From: Gordius sp. MW1
Lineage: Eukaryota > Nematomorpha > Gordioida > Gordea > Gordiidae
Assembly: GCA_964036665.1 (NCBI GenBank)
Contig: OZ038526.1
Location: 28,830,001-28,894,000, forward strand
Direction: 5' to 3'
DNA length: 64,000 nucleotides
The translations under genes were made by a program, and so were the position numbers. Shown here in pieces: positions 25,001 through 35,570 of the stretch. Numbering within the stretch: position 1 is the first letter of the stretch; every line of letters starts with the position of its first letter. Under the pieces are notes generated by a model. The model made no database searches. It saw only the letters and a list, made by a program, of their open reading frames with translations, and was not told the DNA's origin.

Positions 25001-25342
25001 GTAATGTATATTCTTTACTAATTTTGGGAGTTTATATACCACATATATATGAGAGGCCTACTATATTTAAAGGGAAAAAGATTAAATTAATAATTACCTC
25101 TTCCTACGTGTTCCTAAAAGCTATTTTACCCCTGGCCACCCTGGGCACCTACGGGTAAAGTTTCGAGCGAATCGGGCGGGTAGTTTCAGAATTTAGCCCT
25201 TTTTTAAAACTAAAAGGAATTTTTTTTTAATTTTTTTTTTAATTAAATTAATATTTTGTTCTTGTTAATACCATTTGACTGTCTGCTAACCATTAGAAAA
25301 TATCACCACTGGTCAAAGTGATAGAAAATTTGTATAAATAAT

Positions 25343-25928
25343 TAGAGATGCACCGATACCACTATTTTGTGCCGATACCGATACCAGCCGATACTTAAGA
25401 TTTTTTTGCCGATACCGATACCATGCCGATACTTATAATAAAAAAAAATTTTATACTAAATGTCTAGTTTTTAAATGTTTCCTTAAATTTGAAGTGTTAA
25501 AGGAAGCTTTGTCTTTGCCCCCACGACTTATTTTAGCTTTGCATAATTCACAGATTACAATTTTTTCATCTGCTGACACAACAAAATAACTCCATAGTGT
25601 ATCTAAAGAATCCATCTAAGGCTTAATATATAATAATTTTCAAAATAAAATAATATTTACTTAAAAGCGCAGTCGGAACAGATGGTCAATGAGTTTATTA
25701 TACTCCACATAGAAATATTTATAGCCAATCAAATGAAACAATTTTCAAATAATTTGAAAAGTCCTCTATTTTTTAATCGTAGGAGATACTATAAGTATTA
25801 TTTTTTGAGTTTCATATTAAAAAAGGTATCGGCTTGGTAATTGCCGATACTAGCAAAGTATCGGCCGATACTTTTGGCAAGGTATCGGCGCCGATACCAT
25901 GCCGATACTTGGTATCGGTGCATCTCTA
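25343..25928. mobile_element. hAT-like MITE, AGAGATGCACCGATACC family, copy 2
   Basis: The exact 8-bp duplication TAAATAAT flanks it (25335-25342 and 25929-25936). Termini TAGAGATGCACCGATACC match the copy at 7449-8173, and the interior is inverted relative to it. It is inserted in the right arm of the 6-kb inverted repeat, so it is younger than that structure. It still encodes a short BED finger (25451-25615). Confidence 0.9.
25451..25615 (-). pseudogene. BED-type zinc finger fragment of a hAT transposase
   Basis: An ATG-started frame of 54 codons encodes a W near the start (TLWSYF), C-x2-C (CELC), then SFNTSNLRKH and H-x4-H (HLKTRH), which is the BED zinc finger layout of hAT transposases and ZBED proteins. 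It lies at the end expected for a transposase N-terminus inside the MITE. The rest of the transposase is gone. Confidence 0.75.
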
Positions 25929-26135
25929 TAAATAATTAATTAATCATTAGGCATTTAATACCCCCTATAGGCATTCTCGCCCCTTCCCACCTTTCTCGCC
26001 CATAAATTGCATAGCAAATATGATTCATTTATACGGAGTATAGATGAGTCGTCCCCCCCTTCCCTTCCCCTCCTCCCCTTCCCCTCCTCTCCTTTCCCTT
26101 CCCACGAGGGCCGAAGGCCCGAGTTTTATATATAT

Positions 26136-27543
26136 ATATATTTCCTTTAATAATAATTTTTTTCACTTTTTTATATTTTTTTGATCTTATAATAATCTAT
26201 AGAATATAAATATTTACCTATTCTCAAATTTTTTTAAAACGCGAAGATCATATTGTGATTTCGCCAGACATCATCACTTTAAGGATCTTGAAAGAAAAGT
26301 CTTTCCGGAATGAAGAAAGGTTTATGATCAAATTAGATAGGAAAAGCTAAAGAGACGTCAAAAAAAATACCATCCGAAAGCCTCCACACTCTTGGGAGCC
26401 AGAAAGTAGGAACGGAACATAGACTACAATTAGGAGATGCTAACTGCCGACATAAAGGAAACTGCCGACATAAAGGAAACAGCGACACACCAACGGAGGC
26501 AAAAATATAAATCGGCAACTATGGTGGTGGAATTACTCGGTTTGAGATTTCATGAAAGGAAATAAAATCTATATAAACGGTGATATAAATCAAAAAAGTC
26601 GAAGGTTTATTAAGATTATAGTGAGGCAAAGAGAGCCTTAAAAAAGGTCGTTGATAGCGAAGAATGTCGCGTACCCGAGATGGCAAACAAATTGGATGAT
26701 AAATGGGGGCGAAAGGCTTATGCACAAATTGGCTAAAACTGTTTGAGTCCTTAAAATAGTAAGCAAGGTTAAACTTAATTTAAGCTGAAGAAAGAGATGG
26801 AAAGGATATTTCATTGCATATGACAACAATTCCGTTCCTGATATTTAGCCAACATGGTCGAACTCTTTTCAGTAGGATTAAGTTAAAACACTATTGAACT
26901 AGATCCAAGAAAAGCGAATGACCTAGATGGAATTCTTATTGTAGCGGGTCGGATGCCGAGAATAAAGAGTCACGACCATGACGAACATCTAGATTGGTAG
27001 AAAAGCGGATTCCTAGTGAATTGGGAGCAAGCACTATTATACCCTTATTTAAAGGCAAAGGACACCCTCGGACTGTGGCAATTACAGAGATATCAAGCTA
27101 ACTTAACATTCCTTATATGGAAAGGATCTTAGTAACTAGACTGAAAAACGAGTTGAAAATATCGGCTAGCCAATTCGGATTTGTAGTCGGCTAATCGACC
27201 TTCGTACTAAGATAAATGATAGATAAATATGGTCAAAAGAGAAGAGACCTATATATGGTCTTTATCGACTTGGAGAAAGCTTATGACACAATCCCTCTCG
27301 GTTTAATTATTGAGAAATTGACGCTTATACGGCTTATGAAAAATATTTATGAAGTCAAATTCGTGCGTTAGGACATTAGTTGGATACTCTAAACATTCTA
27401 GAATCTAATTGGTTACATCAAGTATCTGCTTTGTCCCTTTTATTTAATATAATTAGTGACACGATAGCGAGAGACATTTTTAACCCATCTTATTGGTGTA
27501 TTATTATATACCGATGATATAGAAATATGCCAAGAGATAAAGG
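26136..27543 (+). pseudogene. RTE-like LINE reverse transcriptase relic, 5' part
   Basis: Several frames interrupted by stops and shifts resemble a non-LTR retrotransposon. A WWWN motif occurs near 26526; FKGKGHPRDCGNY near 27040; SQFGF near 27170; FIDLEKAYDTIP near 27260; and YTDDIE near 27510, equal to the YADD catalytic motif. Order and spacing fit the RTE-type reverse transcriptase with plus orientation. The reading is broken right after the YTDD motif by a hAT insertion (27544-29879) and resumes at 29888. The 26136-26330 part is AT-rich and unassigned. Confidence 0.7.
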
Positions 27544-27709
27544 CAGTGGCGTAGCTAGGGGGGCCCAGGGGGCCCGGGCCCCCCCCCCCCCCCCAAGAGC
27601 AAAAACCGGGCCCCATGGGCCCCCCCCAAGGGAAAAATCGTGGGCCCCCGGGCCCCTTCCACCATTATTTTTTTTTATCTTAATTAAGAAACAATATAAA
27701 GATTATTAT

Positions 27710-27878
27710 CATGGGCGTACGCAGGGGGGGGGCGGCTGCTCCCCCCTAATTTATGAAAAAAAAATTTTTTCAATGCAAAAACATTGAAAAATTAAAAAAA
27801 TTATGTTTTGCCCCCCTCTAAATGAACTTTTGAACGTTTTGCCCCCCCCCCCTAATTCAAAACCTGCGTACGCCCATG
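27710..27878. mobile_element. Small hAT-like MITE (GGGCGTACGCAGG family), nested
   Basis: The exact 8-bp duplication ATTATTAT flanks it (27702-27709 and 27879-27886). Both ends are CATGGGCGTACGCAGG with G/C runs behind. A right end of the same family also occurs at about 20415-20428. Confidence 0.85.
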
Positions 27879-28421
27879 ATTATTATTATTGTTTCTGAAT
27901 AAAAGTTTTAATTAACGAGTTTCAAAGCCCAAATATTTGTTTAATAAATGCAATTACAACGGTTAATAGCCTAATATTAACTTTAAATGATATTAGAAAT
28001 GAGGACCACTATCAAATTCTTTATAATAAGGCAAAAGATTTAGCTGCAATTTTTGATTTATTACCTTCTAAACGTATTAAAAAACCAAAAAATATGACAC
28101 ATTTCACTCTTTTGAATCTACTAATTCATTAATTGATTTCAAAATTGATTTATATTATCCTATCATTGATAGAATAATAGCAGAATTAAACATAAGATTT
28201 TCGAAAATTAATTGTAATTTATTTAAGTCCTTAGAGGGTTTAAACCCTTCATCCTTTTGCGATAAATCTCTTTTATCAGAAATAATTAACCATTATGAAT
28301 TAAAACTGGAAGACGGCGAAATAAATATGGCAACATTTTTTGTAAAACATTATAACTCTTTATCTTCAAATAAAATAAAATGCAATGATATTTTTTCACT
28401 TATTAAAATTTTGCCTCAGTA

Positions 28422-28676
28422 GTGTTTCCAAATTGTATTATTTTGCTTAAAATAATTTTAACTATCCCAATAACTTCAGGTTCATGCGAAAGATCGTTCT
28501 CACTGCTAAAACGGATTAAAATTTATCTTCGTTCCATAATTGGACAAGATAGGTTATCTTCCTTAGCTTTATTGAGCTTAGAACATGACTTTATAAATAT
28601 TATTCCCCCGGATGATATTATAAATTCGTTTGCAACATCGAATAAAAGGCGTAATGAACTACTATTAAAAGACTAA
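28422..28676 (+). pseudogene. hAT transposase C-terminal dimerisation fragment
   Basis: The frame contains ITSGSCERSFSLLKRIK, then DRLSSLALLSLEHD, the hAT C-terminal dimerisation signature in its ZMYM1-like form. Upstream homologous stretches (28000-28420) are in other frames and hold stops, so the transposase is dead. Confidence 0.75.
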
Positions 28677-29887
28677 TTTTAATATTTAATTAAAAATTAT
28701 CTGGGCTTTTAAACTTTTTAACACTTTCAAAATATATTAAAATATTATTAAATTTACGAAAATTCCATCCTGGATTCAATTTAATTGCCCATCTCACATG
28801 CTTATTGTTTAACATATCTTGCATATTTTTATGTACCACATGCACATATAAAGCCAATAGTTTTCCAAAAAATTGTTTGTACACCATTTTTCCCCCTTTT
28901 TTAGTGATATACCATCATAAGTTTGATAAATTAATATTAATAATCAATTCCTGAATTTTATGACAATTGTTAACGCATCAAAACTTTCAAGGGATAAAAC
29001 TCCTAAAAAAATCATTATGTTTGTCTTTGGACGCTAAGTTGTTCTGTGCATCTCACATCTCTAATTTCATCTAAAATTGTCAAATAAAATTTTGATTCAT
29101 TTAATTTTGACAGAATATTTTTAGGTTCATTTAGCCGTTAAATTTATTAGTTCTTTTTAATTTTTAGGTGGTGAAGGGGGGGGGGGGGGGTTGTGCAAAT
29201 ATATCTATAATATCAAGGGGCAATAACTTCTAAATACTAATATTAATTTTTTATATCTTATGTTATAATTGCGCCTTTTGAGGATCTAACCTAAAAAAGG
29301 CTTTTAAATGTTCTCATTGTTTTCCTGATATAAATGCTGCCTGAAAATGCTGCCAATATTGCATATGTAAAATTAAAATTTGTTATATATATGGCCAAGA
29401 TTCTTTGGGTTGTGGCAATAATTTTTATAAAAACTTTGTTATATAGTTTTTTAACTATTTGCATTATTTTTTAAAATGTCAACGATTTCTTGTCAATATC
29501 CCCGTTCCACTTTTACCCTTACAAACTTATTATACCATGTGAAATTTTCTACATTGTTTTAACTACATCACTTTGTTTTATTTATGAATAAATTTTATTA
29601 ATTTTATGCCCTATAAACATGAGAGGACATATTAGTGTGATATAAATAGAAAAAATACACAAAGTAGTAGCGGAATTTTAAGTTTGTCCAACGTTTATGA
29701 AAGAAAAATTTTTTAATTGCATTTGACCCATGGTCGTATTAGGTTTTGGATTGGGGGGGGGGGCAAAACATATCTTTTATTCTTAAAGGTGTGGGTAGGA
29801 AAATTTTTCTGTCCCCCCCCCCCCCTATTTGACCAGCTCAGCCCCCCCCCCCAAGGCAAAAAGGCTAGCTACGCCACTGGATAAAGG

Positions 29888-30080
29888 AGAAATGAAGAAG
29901 CCGAAAAGTGGTCAAAGCGCTTAGCCGGATATGTTTTATAGGTCAACGAATGAAAAAAGGTATACATGGAGATTAAGGTTGGGCACCCTATTGCTAGATA
30001 ATCATTTAACGTACCCAAAATTAGACTGGTTTACAACCTCGACTCGATATTACATCAAATGGGAGGTTGCGCAAACATGC
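29888..30080 (+). pseudogene. RTE-like LINE relic, continuation after hAT insertion
   Basis: After the target duplication the frame resumes with EEAEKWSKRLAGYVL-like residues, as expected just after the YADD motif. It supports a single LINE copy cut by the hAT element. Confidence 0.5.
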
Positions 30081-31315
30081 ACGTATATAATTTTATAAAA
30101 ATACTTTTACTTTCAAAAAATAATCGATTCTCTTACATCCTAAGATCTTATATTATGTGCCAATTTACTTATGAATAAAGTCGCCAAAATAGTATTTTTT
30201 ACTATTGAAGTATTGCAAAATTGTCACATTTACAAAATATTCAGTGGAATGAAATGCACCTGCCCACATCATGTCAAAGGTAACAGGAATGGTAAAAAAT
30301 ACATAATTAAGATCTGAGAATTTTGTAGGTGTGCCAAAATTTCACTTGCTTATGATTTTATCTATTATAATCTTTTTAAATAAAGATGCTTTCTAAAATA
30401 ATCGTGCGGTAAGCATTGAAGTCCTTTTGGGGTGCTCAAAACCTTTACAGTTAATTCTGTCAATTTTTTTTTAATTATTAATTACCAATTTAAAACAGGA
30501 TGATTAATTCGTTGCGGCGAGCTTTGAAGATGCTTTAGTAATAATATATTGTCAACAAGTGGCTAGGTCCTTACCACTTATTTAGAACATATATAATTAC
30601 AAAGAATTGGCAGTTAGTACATTTATAACTTCATCAGAACCGATTATAATCCTGTTTATTTATTTTATATATTAATGCTATGAATATAAATGTGTAACAA
30701 ATAAAAAAAATCTTTAAATACTCTCACTATATTTATTGAACAAGTCAAAATTATAAAAATTTGAATTTCATGGATATAAAAATGTATTCTTGTAGATTAT
30801 CTTATATCAATGGTATCCAAATTATATAATGTGCATTTAAATGTGAACCACACATTAAAAGGCACATCTAATTTAATAACAAAAATTTTAGAGTCGAGTT
30901 CTCGTTGAGACGAGACCGAGAATTTTCTCGAATTTTCTGCATCACTAGTATGAGCCGAAAACAATAAAGTATAAGCAGCGATTTTTCTAAAATATATTAT
31001 ATACCTTTAAAAATATCTTAATATATTTTCAAAGTTACTAAAGGATAAGATGCCTAAATAGGCAATTTACCTAATAATATATAAGTATATGTGAAATTAA
31101 ACTCCCTATATTAGCTACTAAGTTACATCGTAAATTTTAATCGTATAGCGCAAATGCTTAGCACTCTCTCCAAATATTAGAGCTAAAATAAATGTATAAA
31201 TAAAAATTCTAAGGTGGGTTATTTTTACTCTAGGATCTCCTAAATTTTTTTACCGATTTCTTTGAAATTTTGGCAGAACGCATCCGCATGTAAGCGGATT
31301 TTTATTTTTGATGCA
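30081..31315. other. AT-rich intergenic DNA with a CGAGACGAG-family end
   Basis: At about 30890-30952 there is a terminal fragment of the CGAGACGAG hAT-like family (ending TGCATCACTA). No partner end with matching duplication was found. Nothing else is recognised. Confidence 0.4.
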
Positions 31316-31323
31316 CCTGTGAC

Positions 31324-32108
31324 CAGAGGTCAGATTTGTTAGGAATTTTCTGCCCGAACCCGGCCCGGTTCAATTCTCTAACCTCATTGCCCGCCCGAGC
31401 CCGCCCGAACCCTTCTGGTGTCCGCCCGAAACATTAATGCTGCCCGAAATGCCCGGCCCGAAATATTAAATTTGCCTGTGTTAGGCCCGAAATTTTGCGA
31501 CCTAATATTCTTTCAATATTTAAAAGTCGAATGATTTTTTCACATGAAACTTTTGTACTTTAATTTTAATCCTAATTGGTTAAAATACGTAGTATTTGGT
31601 CTTTCTAAAATATTTTAGCTTAGCGATAGCGATGAGTGATAAGGGAATAATAAAGGCGAATTGGAGAAGCCTTGTTAAATCATTGTTAAAAAATTAAATG
31701 ATATTAGAATGAAATTTAACACTTTCAGGCGTTGTATCAATTTGGGCGTGACGATTTTGTACTATGTATACAAGGCACATGCGAATTACGAACAATGAAA
31801 GGGCTGCATAAATATAAATATTTTAATCCTTTCCATAACCTAGCTATGGACTTCATGGAAATAAAGGGGTTCTGGCAAAAATTGTAAAAATAACTTGGGG
31901 ACGGAAGATTTTTTAGCATTTTCATATGCAATTTAATGAAAAGTAACAAAAAAATACATCTAAAAAATCTCATTAAGCCCGAATTGCCCGAATCCTATCT
32001 TCTTCGTGCCCGCCCGAAAATAAAAATTTAGGACAGTTGCCCGGCTCGACTCGGCCCACGGGCCGGGCCGGGCCTGTTCGGACAGCGGGCCGGGCAATCT
32101 GATCTCTG
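31324..32108. mobile_element. hAT-like MITE with GCCCGA-rich ends (CAGAGRTCAGATT)
   Basis: The exact 8-bp duplication CCTGTGAC flanks it (31316-31323 and 32109-32116). Ends are CAGAGGTCAGATTTG and, inward from the right, CAGAGATCAGATTGCC. Subterminal DNA is full of GCCCGAACCCG and CGGGCCGGGC, very GC-rich in an AT-rich setting. The AT core shows no transposase. Confidence 0.88.
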
Positions 32109-32116
32109 CCTGTGAC

Positions 32117-33464
32117 AGGTATAACCATGTTTTTCGTAAAATTGGCGTGGTCGAAAAACAAAACGCGCAATATTAAATATTACCAATTACTATGTTTTTC
32201 GTTGTCTCTTAAATTTTTCAAAAATGTTTGGACTTTTTGATCCAACTTTTCATTTGATTTGAATACCCGCGTTTTGAACAATATATACGTTCTCATAAAA
32301 GATGCACTTAAAATCATCATTTTTAAATATTAAAGCAACCATTAATATGAATAATGTTTTAACTTTATGATGTAATGATTGCAATACATTTATAATAGTT
32401 TAAGATAAGCCCCGTATACTATTCCAAAAATTAAATAATAATTGATTTTAATTTATGATTTAGGGGCAATATCAAATTACAAAACTATTTGTTATATATT
32501 TGCCCAACTCATCTGTGATCTGAGATAATTTAGAGCTCATCAATATGTTAATAAAATACTTATATATTTATTCAATGCTCCAAAAAGCTATATTCAAAAT
32601 GGTTTTACATCATTACTTAATAAATTTTCGGACTTAAATCTGTTAGTGTGGGTATTTAAATGTATCAAAAGGGAATTTTTAAAAATCTATCCAATTAAGT
32701 TAAAAGGGGTTAAACTTGCCATAAAATATATCAAATCTCAATTTAAAAAATACGATAACTCGTTTTTTTTAAGGGATATCTGTGCCCAAACCGCCGAAAA
32801 AAGTATGCGCCTCATCCAAACCTCCCACGATTAATTTATTTATTTTTTCCGGGGGACGGGCTTGCTCACCACCGTTCCAAGATTAAAGATCGATTATATT
32901 TAAGGATAAAAAATATTTTATTTCCAAACTTTTATTGAACAGTAAAGATATTTTGGGTTCAACTCGTCCCGACATCATTAGGTTGGGAGTAGTGGAAGTG
33001 ATAGATTTAAGTTTTAAAACCAAAATTAATTGTAAAAAACTTAAAACTAATTGTGTTAAACTTTATGTTATTTCCATTTCCACATGGCGATTTCCTGAAG
33101 TCATTAGGCAAAGGCAATCGTATTATATCAGGTACAATAATAACGCTTCAGCTAAATAAATAGGTTGATATACCAAATAATATAAATCGGGACTTAATGT
33201 TCTGTACGTGACCTTCCATGCAATGGTTAAATTAATAGTCGTTTTAATTTGCTATTTATCAAAAAACCCTACCAAATATATAGTTTTGTATACTGAATCC
33301 GGCTATAAAAAATAAAATACACATATTAATAATAATCGGGCAATTTGGGTTTATATCAAACACCGGAAATCAACTTGTAACTAATCATTCTTGATTGACA
33401 CAAAATTTCTCCTTGATACATTTTGTATATGCTTTAAATGATATCGAACATTTTTAAAAAATGA
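32117..33464. other. Intergenic stretch with short unassigned open frames
   Basis: Frames at 32646-32834 and 32935-33159 on the plus strand are short; neither matches a family I know and splice support is weak. They may be an old transposon relic. Confidence 0.3.
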
Positions 33465-33889
33465 GAAAATTATGAAATATGATAATGGGTCATAAAGGAG
33501 TGCACATTGTAAAATAGGTGATTTAATATACAGGGTAAATATGTCTTTGTGATTTTTCACTAATTTGACCACAAAAAATTAACCGCAAAAGTTTGAGGTT
33601 CTTGGTTAAATTGTTTTGAGGGAGAATTTTTTTGGAACAATATGTACTAAAATTTGAGTGAATAACGCAATTACTTTTAAAAATATGACAAAAATAGTAA
33701 AATCCATAAAACGATCCCGAACGTGATTTTGGTTCTTAAAACCTCCATAACTTAAAAAGTGTTGGCCCAAAATGGCTAAACTTTTCAGAAATCACTCTAA
33801 TAAATGAGCCCTAAACCCTCGCCAAAAATTATCCTGATCTGAGATGGTCGGTCGAAAGTCTTTTTTTACGAATAGACATGGAATGGCCC
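33465..33889. repeat. Single arm of the GGGCCATTCCA piggyBac-like foldback family
   Basis: It is similar over its length to the right arm of the element at 48830-50357 (about 49935-50357) and ends in the same terminal GAATGGCCC. It lacks the opposite arm and has no TTAA at its right edge, so it is a truncated or solo-arm copy. Confidence 0.7.
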
Positions 33890-35570
33890 ATTTGCATTGA
33901 ATTTTTTTTTGTCATTGGGGGGGGGCGGCCCCCCTGGCTACGCCCATGTATAGATCTTTAATGAAATTGCATAAAAAAGTTTTCCTATCCATTTTTTCGA
34001 TGTTCGAAGAAAAAATTTGAAACCCCCCTCCCCAAGCCCTTGTGTGCTATGTACAATAGTTTCGCTAAAATAAAAAATTTGGATAGGTATATATTTGTAA
34101 ATGCCCTTGAGTTTGGTAATTTTTTATTAGTCCAATTCTCTATAAGCATTTTTATATTATATATTAATATTTGTGAATTAAAAGAATTTGCTCCATTCAT
34201 AAAAAACCACCATTTCTAATTTGTAAAAATATTTCATTATTAAAACATTTAACATATAATAGTAAACACTTTAGTAAAAAAATTCCTTTCTTTGAGTGTT
34301 GCTTTACCACAGGTGTCAATAGTAAAAATTCTAATCGGCAGAGCTTAGGCACAAAGGCGACGATGTAATCAAAGCTCATTGTCATTTTGATGAGCAAACA
34401 TGCCATACCACCACCACTCATCCTCTTTGACAAATTACGTAAAAGTAAGTGAGTCTGAGAAATAGTATATTTCCTGTTATTAACAATAAAACAAAAATTA
34501 CTATGACAAACATTGTCATTGTAATGCAAAAATGTGATGCTTTAAAGCGTTACTCTCGTTTATGTCATTTAATTAATAATTAAGATTTCAAGCGTTATGT
34601 TAACCATCATTTTATAACAAATTTTAAATTATATCGAATATAAAAATATTATATGATAAAAGATGTCAGATTTTAATTATATTTTTGACACACATTTTTT
34701 AAATTTTTTTTTCATTACTTCGCAGACAGGGCAATGTTGACTAGACAGCTTTTGCAAAATTTTATTATCAATACTTAAAAATGTAGTATTATTAATCCTA
34801 TCGTAAAGGCCGCTCTTACGTCTAATTTAGACGGAAGATAAATGAATGTCTGAACATCATCGTGAAAGTGTCATTAAATTTGTATTAAACAAGACACGAA
34901 GTTTGTCGCATATCTCAATATCTCATAAAGAAACATTTCATATTAATCTCAAATTGAAAAAATGTGATTGACATCTTTTGATTAATCCCTATTTTAATTA
35001 AATTAATGTAAGGGATCTTATCCATTGCATACGATATTAGTGAGGGGGCTTTTGTTAACCAATATAAGAGGCTGGATAAAATATCTTATATCCCCGCCCA
35101 TTAATATTAATTTATAAATGCCCTACGATTTATCCTCTAATATTATAAAATTGATAATACCCTAATGCATTATGGCATCATCCTATGATTTTGACACAAC
35201 ACTTTTCATAAGATAAATTCAAATGTGTAATTTTTACCATAACATCCCCTTCAGTGCTTTCAATAGAATTCTCAAAAAGCTCTTCACTAATTAGTAAAAA
35301 TAAAATTTATTATATTTATACTTAACAAGTTAATTGTGGAAAAATTGTTTATTCACCGGTTGCCGACACCCTTCTGTTGATATATTTGCGGAACTACCTA
35401 TTAACAACGGTCAATCGCGCAGGAATCACCCCAGAAGCGCACCATTATTTTTATGGTCAGTGTAGATTTTATATTGACACTTGTCAATGATATAATATAT
35501 CCTCACACCCATTTCACCATTGTCCAAGCGTCCATGTAATATCAATTTTTACGCCAAACACAATCTATCA
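33890..35570. other. DNA upstream of noggin
   Basis: It includes a right end of the small GGGCGTAGCC MITE family at about 33914-33943 and a minus-strand open frame at 34197-34529 that I do not recognise. Promoter elements of noggin should lie here but cannot be delimited. Confidence 0.35.

Larger units (their letters stand above)
19019..26135. repeat. Large cluster of hairpin-forming repeats with inverted arms
   Basis: The main unit contains CCAATGGTCATTTTTTCCATTGG (for example around 22398-22420), which can fold on itself, next to CAGCCAGCGGACGGCCAAAA. Units run in the minus sense at 19.0-19.4 kb, plus at 20.1-22.9 kb and minus again at 23.8-25.0 kb, so the region is a broad palindrome centred near 23.37 kb. 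Mirror pairs include 23042-23140 with 23590-23630, and 23200-23262 with 23487-23548. Outer arms at about 19701-19915 and 25929-26130 are inverted copies starting in the hairpin CTCGGGCCTTCGGCCCTCG. I cannot assign it to a known class. Confidence 0.7.
27544..29879. mobile_element. hAT element with CAGTGGCGTAGCTAG ends
   Basis: The exact 8-bp duplication GATAAAGG flanks it (27536-27543 and 29880-29887). Ends are CAGTGGCGTAGCTAGG and, inward from the right, CAGTGGCGTAGCTAGCC, each followed by G or C runs. Inside are remains of a plus-strand hAT transposase of the ZMYM1/DUF4371-like type: a piece with RIKKPKN near 28070 and a C-terminal dimerisation piece at 28422-28676. A smaller MITE (27710-27878) is nested in it. 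It disrupts the LINE relic. Confidence 0.88.

Noticed and set aside
23766-25021. Frames of 69-133 codons with repeated KNDHW-like peptides
   Set aside because: Same repeat as above in the opposite orientation.
27527-27787. Pro/Gly-rich 86-codon frame
   Set aside because: It spans the C/G runs at the end of the hAT element and the nested MITE.
35520-35570. Upstream extension of the noggin frame to a TTG
   Set aside because: The first ATG at 35571 is directly followed by a good signal peptide; a TTG start is not expected in an animal gene.
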